From: Motiliproteus sp041586735
Lineage (GTDB): Bacteria; Pseudomonadota; Gammaproteobacteria; Pseudomonadales; Balneatricaceae
Assembly: GCA_041586735.1 (NCBI GenBank)
Contig: JBFGZQ010000010.1
Location: forward strand, 62,001-126,000
DNA: 64,000 bases
Direction of reading: 5' to 3'
The notes below the pieces were generated by a model. That model ran no database searches. It saw only the letters and a list, made by a program, of their open reading frames with translations, and had not been told where the DNA came from. The first letter of the stretch is position 1; the number at the start of each line of letters is the position of its first letter. The position numbers and the translations under genes were made by a program. Positions 14,773 to 24,171 of the stretch are shown piece after piece.

Positions 14773-17370
14773 ATGAGCGAACTAGCAGCCGTGAGCGAAC
14801 CAACAGCCGTGAGTAATAAACCATCCGCCGTGGACAAGCAAAAAGTGATTGTGGTCGGCAACGGCATGGTGGGACATCAGTTTATTGACAGCCTACTGCA
14901 TAGCGATCAGCGCGACCTATACCAGATCATCACCTTCAGTGAAGAGCCACGCGTCGCCTATGATCGGATGCACCTGACCGATTTCTTCAAGACCCGCAGT
15001 GCCGAGCCGCTGGCGATGACCACCCTGGAGAAATACCAGAACCAGGGCGTCAGCGTACACCTGGACGACAAGGTGGTCGCCATCGACCCGGCTACCAAGA
15101 CGGTGACCTCGGCCAAGGGCCAGAGCCTGAACTACGACAAGCTGGTCCTCGCCACGGGCTCCTTCCCGTTCGTGCCGCCGATTGAGGGCAATGACCGTAA
15201 CAACTGCTTTGTTTACCGCACCATCGAGGACCTGGAGATGATCACCGCGGCCGCCGAGAACGGCGCCAAGATCGGCGCTGTGGTGGGTGGAGGCCTGCTG
15301 GGATTGGAGGCTGCCAAGGCAATCAAGGATCTGGGGCTCGAAGCCCATGTAGTCGAGTTTGCCCCGCGGTTAATGGCGGTGCAGGTCGATGACGGTGGTG
15401 GCTCACTACTGAAAGACAAGATAAAAGACCTGGGCGTGGGCGTGCATCTGTCCAAAGCCACCAGCCGGATCATCGCCGGAGAACAGTGTACCCACCGGAT
15501 GGAGTTCGCCGACGGCGCGCACCTGGAAACCGATCTGGTAATCTTCTCCGCCGGCATCCGTCCCCAAGATGAGTTGGCGCGCCAGTCAGGGCTGAGTATC
15601 GGTGAGCGCGGCGGCATTCGGGTCAATAATCAGTGCCAGACCTCCGATAAAAACATTTACGCCATCGGCGAATGCGCGCTGTGGAACGGCCGCGTCTTCG
15701 GCCTGGTTGCCCCCGGCTACGCCATGGCCAAGGTCGCTGCCAGCCATATCTCTGGTGGTGAGCAATACCTATCCTTTGAGGGTGCTGACTTGAGCACCAA
15801 GCTGAAGCTGATGGGCGTCGATGTCGCCAGCATCGGCGATGCTCAGGGCATCACTCCAGGCGCCAAGATCTACACCTATTTCAACCAGCCCGAGGAAGTG
15901 TACAAGAAGATCGTCGTCAGCGCCGACAACAAGCTGCTGCTCGGCGCGGTGCTGGTGGGGGATGCCGCTGATTACGGCACCCTGCTGCAATACATGCTCA
16001 ACGAGATCACTCTGCCCGAATTCCCAGAATCACTGATCCTGCCCAGCAGTAGCGGCGGCCAAACCGGGCTCGGGGTCGCAGCCCTGCCCGAAAGCGCGCA
16101 GATCTGCTCTTGCCACGATATCTCCAAGGGGGATATCCGCGCCGCCATCACCGCCGGTTGCTGTTCGGTCGGCGATATTAAAGGCCACACCAAGGCCGGT
16201 ACGGGCTGCGGCGGCTGTATACCGCTACTGACCAGCCTGGTTAATCATGAACTGACCGAGCTGGGCGTCGAGGTCAGTAAAGATCTGTGCGAGCATTTCC
16301 CCTACAGCCGCCAGGAGCTCTATCACCTGGTACGGGTCGAGAAGATCAAGAGCTTCGAGGTGCTGCTGGACAAACACGGTTCCGGCCAGGGCTGTGAGAT
16401 CTGCAAACCGGCTGTCGGATCAATCCTGGCCAGCTGCTGGAATGAGTATGTACTCAAGGATGAACATATCGGTCTGCAGGACACCAATGATATCTACCTG
16501 GGTAACATGCAGAAAGATGGCACCTACTCGGTGGTACCGCGCATCGCCGGCGGCGAGATCACCCCAGACAAACTGATCGTGCTCGGGGAGGTCGCCAAGG
16601 AGTACGGACTCTATACCAAGATCACCGGCGGTCAGCGGGTCGATCTGTTCGGTGCCCAGCTGCACCAGTTGCCACCGATCTGGCAACGGCTGGTCGAGGC
16701 CGGTTTTGAGACCGGTCACGCCTACGGAAAATCGCTGCGCACGGTTAAATCCTGTGTCGGCAGTACCTGGTGTCGTTACGGGGTCGACGATTCGGTCGGT
16801 CTGGCGATCGAGCTGGAGAACCGCTACAAGGGTCTGCGTGCGCCCCACAAGATCAAGTTCGGTGTCTCCGGCTGCACCCGGGAGTGTGCCGAGGCTCAGT
16901 CCAAGGATATCGGGGTGATCGCCACCGAACATGGCTGGAACCTCTATATCTGCGGTAATGGTGGCATGAAACCCCGCCATGGCGACCTGTTCGCCACCGA
17001 TCTCGACAAGGCCACCCTGATCCAGACCATCGACCGGCTGCTGATGTTCTATATCCGCACCGCCGACCGGCTGCAGCGCACCTCGGTGTGGATGGATAAT
17101 CTCGAAGGCGGTCTCGACTACCTGCGTCAGGTAATCCTCGACGACAGCCTGGGGTTAAGCGGCGAACTGGAAGCGGAGATGAACCTCAATATCGACAACT
17201 ACGAATGCGAGTGGGCCGCTACCCTCAAGGATGCGCAGAAGCTCAAGCGCTTTGGTCACTTTATTAACGCGGCTGGCGGCGATAGCAATATCGTCTTTGT
17301 CGAAGAGCGCGAGCAGATCCGCCCCGCCTTCGAGCATGAAAAAACCAACCTGATCGCCAAAGCCGGCTAA
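14773..17370 (+). CDS. nirB: Assimilatory nitrite reductase large subunit NirB
   Basis: An 865-residue enzyme reducing nitrite to ammonium with NAD(P)H in the cytoplasm. Domains in order: FAD/NAD-binding (VVGNGMVG near residue 30; second dinucleotide fold AVVGGGLLGLEAA), BFD-like [2Fe-2S] (CSCHDISKGD...GCGGC), then the sirohaem/[4Fe-4S] reductase part with C-x5-C (SCVGSTWCRYG) and C-x3-C (GCTRECAEA). ATG 14773 is taken over GTG 14761 because GGAG lies 6 nt before it. NirD follows after 27 nt. The sigma-54/NtrC elements upstream point to nitrogen-limitation control. Confidence 0.96.
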   Translation: MSELAAVSEPTAVSNKPSAVDKQKVIVVGNGMVGHQFIDSLLHSDQRDLYQIITFSEEPRVAYDRMHLTDFFKTRSAEPLAMTTLEKYQNQGVSVHLDDKVVAIDPATKTVTSAKGQSLNYDKLVLATGSFPFVPPIEGNDRNNCFVYRTIEDLEMITAAAENGAKIGAVVGGGLLGLEAAKAIKDLGLEAHVVEFAPRLMAVQVDDGGGSLLKDKIKDLGVGVHLSKATSRIIAGEQCTHRMEFADGAHLETDLVIFSAGIRPQDELARQSGLSIGERGGIRVNNQCQTSDKNIYAIGECALWNGRVFGLVAPGYAMAKVAASHISGGEQYLSFEGADLSTKLKLMGVDVASIGDAQGITPGAKIYTYFNQPEEVYKKIVVSADNKLLLGAVLVGDAADYGTLLQYMLNEITLPEFPESLILPSSSGGQTGLGVAALPESAQICSCHDISKGDIRAAITAGCCSVGDIKGHTKAGTGCGGCIPLLTSLVNHELTELGVEVSKDLCEHFPYSRQELYHLVRVEKIKSFEVLLDKHGSGQGCEICKPAVGSILASCWNEYVLKDEHIGLQDTNDIYLGNMQKDGTYSVVPRIAGGEITPDKLIVLGEVAKEYGLYTKITGGQRVDLFGAQLHQLPPIWQRLVEAGFETGHAYGKSLRTVKSCVGSTWCRYGVDDSVGLAIELENRYKGLRAPHKIKFGVSGCTRECAEAQSKDIGVIATEHGWNLYICGNGGMKPRHGDLFATDLDKATLIQTIDRLLMFYIRTADRLQRTSVWMDNLEGGLDYLRQVILDDSLGLSGELEAEMNLNIDNYECEWAATLKDAQKLKRFGHFINAAGGDSNIVFVEEREQIRPAFEHEKTNLIAKAG

Positions 17371-17397
17371 GCACCCTTCCCTATCGAGGCCACACCT

Positions 17398-17721
17398 ATG
17401 AACTGGACCACCGTCTGCCAACTCGACGAAATCTCTCCCAACACTGGGGTCTGCGCGCTGGTCAATGGCCAGCAAGTGGCGATCTTCCGCCAGGCGCCTA
17501 GCCAGACCCTGTACGCGATCGGCAACTACGACCCCGCAGGCAAGGCCAATGTGCTGTCGCGTGGATTACTGGCGCAACTGGGCACGGTGACCAGCGTCGC
17601 CTCCCCCCTCTACAAGCACCATTATTGCTTGACGACCGGCATCTGCCAGGAGGATGACAGCCTCAGCGTGCCGGTCTATCCGGTACGCCTGAACGACGGC
17701 CGGGTCGAGGTAGCCGCCTAA
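17398..17721 (+). CDS. nirD: Nitrite reductase small subunit NirD
   Basis: A 107-residue Rieske-fold partner of NirB (TVCQLDEISPNTGVCALVNGQQVAIFR..., then SPLYKHHYCLTTGICQ). The two Cys-x-His cluster-binding motifs of true Rieske proteins are missing, as is usual for NirD. It is needed for full nitrite reductase activity. Start ATG 17398, 27 nt after the nirB stop, so co-transcribed. Confidence 0.93.
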   Translation: MNWTTVCQLDEISPNTGVCALVNGQQVAIFRQAPSQTLYAIGNYDPAGKANVLSRGLLAQLGTVTSVASPLYKHHYCLTTGICQEDDSLSVPVYPVRLNDGRVEVAA

Positions 17722-17747
17722 GGACGGCGGCACCCGACAGGTATCGG

Positions 17748-18001
17748 ATGACCCTGATCGGTAAGGGCCGCTCGGAGCGTACAACCGCATCCTGCTGTCA
17801 GCGCTGTTGGCCGGCGAAAGCCATTTCGATGAGATCCTGATTCACGACCACCCCTGGCAGGAAGCACAGGGGATCCACCTACTCGCCGATGACGAGCTCG
17901 AAGCTCTGTGTATCGACCGAGCTCGTCATCAGCTGCCGTGCCGCAACAGCCCACGCATCACCTATGACCGACTACTACGACAGGACCTGCGTCATGAATA
18001 G
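17748..18001 (+). pseudogene. Decayed FAD-domain oxidoreductase (NirB/NasC type) between nirD and nasA
   Basis: From 17777 an open frame reads AYNRILLSALLAGE, then a segment ending QGIHLLADDELEA, then IDRARHQL and ITYDRLL. It aligns with the N-terminal FAD domain of the intact NirB nearby (AYDRMHLTDFF, QGVSVHLDDKVVAID, LNYDKLVLATG). The start, ATG 17748 reading MTLIGKG, is in another frame, so a frameshift lies near 17760-17776. The conserved LATG expected after YDRLL is missing, and the frame stops at 18001 over the nasA start. What remains is about 80 codons of a once longer reductase, probably the electron-transfer partner of NasA. Confidence 0.78.
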
Positions 18002-20807
18002 CCAAGTCAACTACATCTCTACAACAGCGACCGAGGTCGATATATTCAAACCGGCAACCCAGACACTGCCCAACCGCTGTGTCAACACCACCTGCCCCTA
18101 TTGCGGCACCGGCTGCGGTGTGACGGTCGATATCAACGACCAGGGCGCACCGGATGCCAATAACCCAAGCAATAACCTGACCCTGAGCGGCGACAGCCGT
18201 CATCCAACCAACCAGGGCAAGCTGTGCTCCAAAGGGATCAACCTGCTCGAGACCCTCGATCCGGCCGCCCGGCTGCTCTACCCCGAGCGCCATGGCCGGC
18301 GGGTCAGCTGGGATCAGGCGCTCGGCAGTGCCGCCAGCCAGATTCGCAGCATCATCGACCAGCATGGTCCTGATGCCTTTGCCATCTACTGCTCAGGCCA
18401 GCTGCTGACCGAAGATTATTATGTCGCCAACAAGCTGATGAAAGGCTTTATCGGCACCGCCAATATCGATACCAACTCGCGCCTGTGTATGTCCTCGGCG
18501 GTCGCGGCACATAAGCGCGCCTTTGGCAGCGATACGGTCCCCGGCTGCTACGAGGATCTGGATATCGCCGAGCTGATGGTATTGGCCGGCTCCAATATGG
18601 CCTGGTGCCACCCGATCCTGTTTCAGCGCATCAAGGCCGCCAAAGCTGCGAATCCTGCACATAAACTGGTGGTGATCGACCCGCGCCGCACCGCCAGCTG
18701 CGATCTCGCCGACCTGCATCTGGCGCTGAAACCCGGCAGCGATGCCTCCCTATTCAATGGTCTGCTGGTCTATCTGGCCGATCAGCACTGCCTGGATTCA
18801 GACTTTGTCGCCGCCCATACCCAGGGCTTTGACGCCGCGCTGAACCAAGCACGCCGCAGCACTCCGGACATCGCCAGCGTCGCCCAGATCTGCGAGCTGC
18901 CGGCCAGCGACGTCGAGACCTTCTACCGCTGGTTCGCCGACACCCCCAAGACGGTCACCGCCTTTAGCCAGGGGATCAACCAGTCCTCCAGTGGTACCGA
19001 CAAGGTCAACGCTATCATCAATACCCACCTCGCCAGCGGGCGGATCGGCAAACCAGGGATGGGGCCTTTTTCATTGACCGGCCAACCCAACGCCATGGGC
19101 GGTCGCGAGGTGGGCGGACTGGCCAACCAGCTCGCCGCCCACCTGGAGCTCGACGACCCCGCGCACCGTGATCTGGTCGGGCGTTTCTGGGGCAGTGACC
19201 GGGTGGCCAGCCAACCCGGCCACAAGGCTGTCGATCTGTTCCGCGCCATCGAGGCGGGCAAGGTCAAAGCGGTGTGGATCCTGGCCACCAATCCGGTCGA
19301 TAGTCTGCCCGACGCCGACCGAGTGCGCGCGGCTCTGCAACAGTGCGAGCTGGTGATACTGTCTGACTGCATGGCCGCGACCGATACCGCCGCACTGGCA
19401 CATATTCGTCTGCCCGCCACGGGTTGGGGCGAACGCGACGGCACCGTCACTAACAGCGAACGTTGCATCTCCCGGCAGCGCGCGCTGCTGCCCGCCAGCG
19501 GTGAAGCCAAGCCCGACTGGTGGGCGATCAGTCAGATCGCTCAACGACTGGGATTCGAGCAGGCGTTTGATTATCAGGCCCCCTGGCAGATCTTCCGTGA
19601 ACACGCGCGGCTCTCGGCTTTTGAAAACCACAAGGGCGCGACCCTGCGCGACTTTAACCTTGCAGCCCTGAGCCAGATCGATGCCGATGCCTACGAGGCG
19701 CTGCAACCGACTCGCTGGCCCATCACGACATTCGCCGATGATGGCCAACCCCAAGGTAGCGCGCGGCTGTTTGGCGACGGTCAGTTCTTCACCCCGGACG
19801 GCAGAGCCCGTTTGCTCGCCATCACCCCTCGCGGCCCCATGAACCCCGTCGATGCCCACTACCCACTGGTGCTCAACACCGGCCGCATCCGTGACCAGTG
19901 GCACACCATGACCCGCACCGGACTCAGTCCGCGACTCTCGGCACAGTGCCCCGAGCCCTTTGTCGAGATCCACCCGCTGGAGGCCGCGCGTCAAGGGCTG
20001 GACGATGGGGCTATCGCCCGACTCGAAAGCCGCTGGGGGACGATGCTGGCACGTATTCAGATCACCGACAGTATCGGCCAGGGTCAGCTATTCGTCCCCA
20101 TGCACTGGACCGCGCAATTCGCCAGCCTCGGGCGTATGGGGCCGCTGGTAAACCCCGCCGTCGATCCACTCTCGGGCCAGCCTGAGAACAAACAGACGCC
20201 GGTGAAGATCGAGCCCTTCAACGCCAGCTGGTACGGTTTTTTACTCAGCCGCGACCCACTAAAACCCATATCGATGGCTAGCTGTGCCTATCAGGTACGC
20301 GCCACCGGGGCAGGCTTTCACCGCTACGAGCTGGCCGATAGCGACACCCCCGATGACTGGCGCCAACAGGCTCGACGCTGGATCGCTAGAACAAACACCC
20401 AGGAAGACGAATGGCTGGAGTTCAGCGACCCCGCTCAGGGCAACTACCGCAGCGCACTGATTCGCGATGGCCAGCTGCAGGCGGTGCTGGTGGTCGGTGC
20501 GACCGCGCAACTACCCGAGCGTGACTGGCTGGGCAGTCTGTTTAATGGCCAGAGACTTGAGGAGAGCGAGCACCATAGCCTGCTCAGCAGCTGTCCACCC
20601 AGCGGCTCCGCCAACGCGGGTGCTATCGTCTGCGCCTGTTTTGGGGTGGGCCGCAACAGCATTGCCGAGGCGATCGAGCGCCAAGGGCTGGATTCGGTCG
20701 AGGCGCTAGGCTGCGCGCTGAAAGCCGGCACCAACTGTGGCTCCTGCATCCCTGAGCTGAAAACGCTACTGTACAACAGCCAACAGGGCAGCACGCTGAG
20801 CGCCTAA
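17994..20807 (+). CDS. nasA: Assimilatory nitrate reductase catalytic subunit NasA
   Basis: A 937-residue molybdopterin oxidoreductase reducing nitrate to nitrite in the cytoplasm. The N-terminal [4Fe-4S] motif is CPYCGTGCGVTV...CSKG (about residues 36-80). The bis-MGD domains follow (NSRLCMSSAV, GSNMAWCHP, GQPNAMGGREVGGLAN) and the MopB C-terminal domain (NTGRIRDQWHTMTRTG). A BFD-like [2Fe-2S] domain closes the protein (CACFGVGRNS...CGSCIPEL), probably receiving electrons directly. ATG 17994 is used, with AGGA 8 nt upstream; the frame runs back to 17889 but only through the decayed FAD gene. Confidence 0.95.
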   Translation: MNSQVNYISTTATEVDIFKPATQTLPNRCVNTTCPYCGTGCGVTVDINDQGAPDANNPSNNLTLSGDSRHPTNQGKLCSKGINLLETLDPAARLLYPERHGRRVSWDQALGSAASQIRSIIDQHGPDAFAIYCSGQLLTEDYYVANKLMKGFIGTANIDTNSRLCMSSAVAAHKRAFGSDTVPGCYEDLDIAELMVLAGSNMAWCHPILFQRIKAAKAANPAHKLVVIDPRRTASCDLADLHLALKPGSDASLFNGLLVYLADQHCLDSDFVAAHTQGFDAALNQARRSTPDIASVAQICELPASDVETFYRWFADTPKTVTAFSQGINQSSSGTDKVNAIINTHLASGRIGKPGMGPFSLTGQPNAMGGREVGGLANQLAAHLELDDPAHRDLVGRFWGSDRVASQPGHKAVDLFRAIEAGKVKAVWILATNPVDSLPDADRVRAALQQCELVILSDCMAATDTAALAHIRLPATGWGERDGTVTNSERCISRQRALLPASGEAKPDWWAISQIAQRLGFEQAFDYQAPWQIFREHARLSAFENHKGATLRDFNLAALSQIDADAYEALQPTRWPITTFADDGQPQGSARLFGDGQFFTPDGRARLLAITPRGPMNPVDAHYPLVLNTGRIRDQWHTMTRTGLSPRLSAQCPEPFVEIHPLEAARQGLDDGAIARLESRWGTMLARIQITDSIGQGQLFVPMHWTAQFASLGRMGPLVNPAVDPLSGQPENKQTPVKIEPFNASWYGFLLSRDPLKPISMASCAYQVRATGAGFHRYELADSDTPDDWRQQARRWIARTNTQEDEWLEFSDPAQGNYRSALIRDGQLQAVLVVGATAQLPERDWLGSLFNGQRLEESEHHSLLSSCPPSGSANAGAIVCACFGVGRNSIAEAIERQGLDSVEALGCALKAGTNCGSCIPELKTLLYNSQQGSTLSA

Positions 20808-20882
20808 AAAGCGCTCGGCTATTGCCAAGCCCAGCCTCAGAGCTTTACCCTTCATAAACTAACCACCCACGAGGGTCTAGAT

Positions 20883-22205
20883 CTGAATACACTGCGCCGT
20901 CTGTTGCTGCTATCTCTAGCGGTTTTGGTATTACTGCTGGGCGGCGCTGTCTATCTGCTGCAAGCCGCCATCAGCGACACGTCCTGGGTGGCGTCGTCCC
21001 CGACCATCACCGCGGAGCAGGTGTATGCGGTTAAATCCTTAGGCAAACGCACCCTGGAGATCGTTGCCCAGCAACAAGAGGGCCGTGTCAGCGTCAGCCA
21101 AATCGAACTCGACAGCCTCAGTGCCCTGCTCAGTCGTGCGTATCCCAAGTTGCGCAGCCAGTTCAACATCATCCCGGCTGGACTGCAGCTGACCCTGTCG
21201 ACAGAGTTGCCCGCCAACCCACTCGGACAGTACCTCTCCTGGCAGCTGGTCCTGCCACCCTCTGCAGAGCAGGTCCGGATTGAGCAGCTACGTATGGGGA
21301 CTCTGGTCATCCCGGATCCACTACTGCAGGCCCTGTTCTCGGGTTTATTAAAAATGCTGTTTGATCAGGATCAGCGCCAGACACTGCTGCAGACGGTACG
21401 TTTGAGTGCGGCGACAACGGATCAATTAACGCTGTCGATAAGCCCCCCGGCCGACGCCAATAAGCGCTTACGCGGATTGATGGCTCGCATCCAAAGCTTT
21501 AGCAGTACCAAGCCAGCTATCGATAACAGTCAAATTAGTTACTATTACAGCCTGTTGCAGCAACAAGCGGCAGAATTTGAGCCGCAGCAATGGGTCTCTG
21601 TGACCCAATTCATCGCTCCGCTATTCCGCCAAGTTGCCCAGCAGGCCGATCCCGAGCAGCTCCATCTGGCGTCAGGATCCGCCTTGCTGGCATTGGCGAT
21701 GTACCTAGGCAGCGACAAAGTGGAGCAACTAACAGGACCGGTATTAACGGCGCAGCAGCGCCAGCAACCCGCGCACCACCGCACTCTGCTGCAGGGCAGG
21801 ATCGATCTGCGCCAGCACTTTGTGGTGTCTGCCGCGTTGCAGGTACTGGCCGATGCTGGGGCGAGCCACGCCATCGGTGAGTTTAAAGAGTTGCTCGACA
21901 GCCTCAAGGGTGGCAGCGGCTTTAGCTTTGCTGACCTGGCGGCTGACCGCGCCGGCACCCTGTTCGCGCTGCACGTCAGTCGCGACCCGCAACAGGCGCT
22001 GGATTTCCTGCAGCGCCTCGAGCCACCGTTACGTGAATCAGACCTGATGATCGCCATCGACCGGCTGCCAGAAGGGTTGAGCGAACAGAAATTTATCCAG
22101 CTATATCAGGATCTTGATGATAGTGCCTATAAAGAGCTCCTGCAGAGCATAGACAGGAAACTCATGGCATTGCGCTTATATAAAGCAACGCTGAATAGCG
22201 ATTGA
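20883..22205 (+). CDS. Membrane-anchored protein of unknown function with non-ATG start
   Basis: About 440 residues. The N-terminus is RRLLLLSLAVLVLLLGGAVYLL, one membrane anchor or uncleaved signal, and the rest is a large, probably periplasmic, helical domain rich in Gln and Leu. No family was recognised and no catalytic motif stood out. No ATG precedes the hydrophobic segment in frame. GAGGG (20871-20875) lies 7 nt before a CTG at 20883, and the next option is TTG 20904. A sequence error or a genuine CTG/TTG start are both possible. It follows nasA by 75 nt and might be co-transcribed, but nothing ties it to nitrate metabolism. Confidence 0.72.
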   Translation: MNTLRRLLLLSLAVLVLLLGGAVYLLQAAISDTSWVASSPTITAEQVYAVKSLGKRTLEIVAQQQEGRVSVSQIELDSLSALLSRAYPKLRSQFNIIPAGLQLTLSTELPANPLGQYLSWQLVLPPSAEQVRIEQLRMGTLVIPDPLLQALFSGLLKMLFDQDQRQTLLQTVRLSAATTDQLTLSISPPADANKRLRGLMARIQSFSSTKPAIDNSQISYYYSLLQQQAAEFEPQQWVSVTQFIAPLFRQVAQQADPEQLHLASGSALLALAMYLGSDKVEQLTGPVLTAQQRQQPAHHRTLLQGRIDLRQHFVVSAALQVLADAGASHAIGEFKELLDSLKGGSGFSFADLAADRAGTLFALHVSRDPQQALDFLQRLEPPLRESDLMIAIDRLPEGLSEQKFIQLYQDLDDSAYKELLQSIDRKLMALRLYKATLNSD

Positions 22206-22397
22206 AAACCACTGAACCGAGTAACCTGCAAACGCAGCTACCAAACATTTAAAGAGCGATCTTATGCAATTACGACCAAACGCTTTGGCACGATACAGCA
22301 CCTGTAAACGGCTAACGCCTTTTACGAAGCAACCTAACTGGTGATTCAGCAACCGACGGTGTAATCTCGCCGCTGTTTTTCTGAGCTTGCACAGCAC

Positions 22398-23033
22398 ATG
22401 TTCAACGACCTGATCGACACCACCTTGCTGGCGGTTTTTATCCCCACCTTCCTGTTCGTGTCCGCGACCCCCGGACTATGCATGACCCTGTCGATGACCC
22501 TGGGCATGACGATCGGCGTGCGCCGTACCCTATGGATGATGGCCGGCGAACTGGTCGGCGTGGCGCTGGTCGCGGTACTGTCGGTGACCGGCGTGGCGGC
22601 ACTGATGCTGGAGTATCCGCAAGCCTTCGAGCTGTTCAAATGGATCGGCGGCGGTTACCTGTTCTATCTGGGTGTGCAGTTATGGCTGTCACGCGGCAAG
22701 ATGGCGATCCACCATAATCAAACAGAGGTACGTCGCGCCTCAGCAACCGAGCTGATTAGCCAGGGATTTATTACCGCGGTAGCCAATCCCAAGGGCTGGG
22801 CATTCTTTGTCTCACTGCTACCACCCTTTATCAACGAGCACTACCCGCTGGTACCACAGGTCAGCATCCTGGTGGCGCTGATTCTGATCATAGAACTACT
22901 CTGCCTGCTTCTCTATGCCAGCGGCGGTCTGACCCTGAGTAAGTTTCTGCAGAAAAGCGGTAACGTGCGGTTGATGAACCGCTGTGCGGGGACCCTGATG
23001 CTAGGGGTGGGGGTTTGGTTGGCGCTCGGCTAA
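22398..23033 (+). CDS. LysE/RhtB-family amino acid exporter
   Basis: A 211-residue inner-membrane protein with about six hydrophobic segments. The family hallmark near the N-terminus is FVSATPGLCMTLSMTLGMTIGVRR (usually PGP), with GYLFYLGVQLW and NPKGWAFFVSLLPPF downstream. RhtB/LysE proteins export amino acids such as lysine, threonine or homoserine lactone; the substrate cannot be read here. It stands alone, 192 nt after the unknown membrane protein and convergent with the pseudouridine synthase. Confidence 0.88.
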   Translation: MFNDLIDTTLLAVFIPTFLFVSATPGLCMTLSMTLGMTIGVRRTLWMMAGELVGVALVAVLSVTGVAALMLEYPQAFELFKWIGGGYLFYLGVQLWLSRGKMAIHHNQTEVRRASATELISQGFITAVANPKGWAFFVSLLPPFINEHYPLVPQVSILVALILIIELLCLLLYASGGLTLSKFLQKSGNVRLMNRCAGTLMLGVGVWLALG

Positions 23034-23109
23034 CGCCTCGGTCCTCCGCATGCGTCAGTAGCGACTGGCGTCAACGCAGAGATGCGCCAGACGCAAAGCC
23101 AGTAGCTCT

Positions 23110-23970
23110 TTAGAGTCTGAGACTTAAACACTCCGCATCTGCCAGTTGATAATCTAGCCAGCTTCGACCGCTAGCCTCCGGAAATTGCAGTCCCAGATAA
23201 CAGGACTGCAGTTGCAGATCACAACCATCCTCCGCACCGTTGCCGTACAGCCGATCGCCCAGAATCGGATGATCTAGACTGAGCAGATGCACGCGGATCT
23301 GATGCTTGCGCCCGGTTTCCAGACGGATCTCGATCAGGCTACGGTTATGCTCGGTATCGATGGCCAGCGTGGTCATCCGACTGCGTGCCGACTTACCCGC
23401 CACCGGGGTATCCACCAGCCGATCATCGAGTTGCAGCACACCCTTAACCAGCGCACGGTAGCGTTTATCGACCTGCCGTGCCGCGAACATCGCCGATAAC
23501 TGCTGCGCAGTACGTTTATTATGCGCCAGTAGAATTAATCCGCGCGTCGCCCGATCCAGGCGATGGACGATAAACGCCGGACGTTCGGGGGCCAGCTGGA
23601 TTTCGGCCCAGCGATACAGGGTGGTGTGATCGCCATACTTGGAGCCCTGACAAAGCATCCCGCAGGGCTTATTCCAGACCGAGTAATCGCCCTCATCGGC
23701 GATCAACTGCGGCGCCCGCAACGGCTGGTTCAGCACCTGAGGATCGTAATACAGGTGTAGCTCATCGCCCGCATTCAACAGCCGCGAAGCACGCCGCAGC
23801 CGCTGGGTAGAACCCTGCCGCGTGAGCCAGACCGCACCTTTCTGCATCACCGCCTTGAGCTCGGCACGCGATAGCGAGCATGCCCGCTCTGCGCAACACC
23901 GTGCCAACCAATCGATCGCCTTGCGACCCGGTTCATCAATGGAGGTATGAGCTTCGAATTTTGTGATCAT
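23110..23970 (-). CDS. RluA-family pseudouridine synthase
   Basis: A 286-residue enzyme converting uridine to pseudouridine in RNA. The catalytic motif is HRLDRATRG (about residue 140, Asp as nucleophile), preceded by WNKPCGMLCQG and followed by the conserved KRYRALVKG and ETGRKHQIRVHLLSLDHPILGDRLYG. The N-terminal part (SRAELKAVMQKGAVWL) is S4-like. The exact rRNA or tRNA target cannot be assigned. ATG 23970 has no clear Shine-Dalgarno and is preceded within 15 nt by a stable hairpin. Confidence 0.9.
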   Translation of the reverse strand: MITKFEAHTSIDEPGRKAIDWLARCCAERACSLSRAELKAVMQKGAVWLTRQGSTQRLRRASRLLNAGDELHLYYDPQVLNQPLRAPQLIADEGDYSVWNKPCGMLCQGSKYGDHTTLYRWAEIQLAPERPAFIVHRLDRATRGLILLAHNKRTAQQLSAMFAARQVDKRYRALVKGVLQLDDRLVDTPVAGKSARSRMTTLAIDTEHNRSLIEIRLETGRKHQIRVHLLSLDHPILGDRLYGNGAEDGCDLQLQSCYLGLQFPEASGRSWLDYQLADAECLSLRL

Positions 23971-23984
23971 AGGGGATTATCGTT

Positions 23985-24028
23985 GTCGGGTTAAAACCCG
24001 ACCCACAACGTAGTAACCTGTGGGTCGG
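23985..24028 (-). promoter_or_regulatory. Overlapping alternative hairpins in leader of pseudouridine synthase gene
   Basis: GTCGGGTT/AACCCGAC (23985-24002, loop AA) and CCGACCCACA/TGTGGGTCGG (23998-24007 with 24019-24028) share the bases 23998-24002, so only one can form fully. They lie 15 nt upstream of the ATG on the transcribed strand. An attenuation or translation-control switch is possible; so is a terminator-like remnant. Confidence 0.55.
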
Positions 24029-24119
24029 AATATAGGCCGACAGCATAGCTGCAAAAAAAATCGATCTACAGGTCGCCGCTCCTGCGCATCCCTGCGCCCG
24101 CGGCATACCGTACATCCTG

Positions 24120-24155
24120 CACATAAAAAACGGGCCGAAGCCCGCTTTTTATGTG
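24120..24155 (-). terminator. Intrinsic terminator after pnp
   Basis: CGGGC and GCCCG around CGAA are flanked by A-tract and T-tract (CACATAAAAA ... TTTTTATGTG), which extends the stem and makes it work in either direction. It lies about 17 nt after the pnp stop. Confidence 0.88.
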
Positions 24156-24171
24156 CGCTTACCAGGCGTGA

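Noticed and set aside
14529..14816. Plus-strand frame of 95 codons before nirB
   Set aside because: It overlaps the NtrC site, the sigma-54 promoter and the nirB start, and its protein is compositionally random.
17889..17993. N-terminal extension of nasA
   Set aside because: It re-reads the decayed FAD gene in another frame; ATG 17994 has a ribosome site and fits the family N-terminus.
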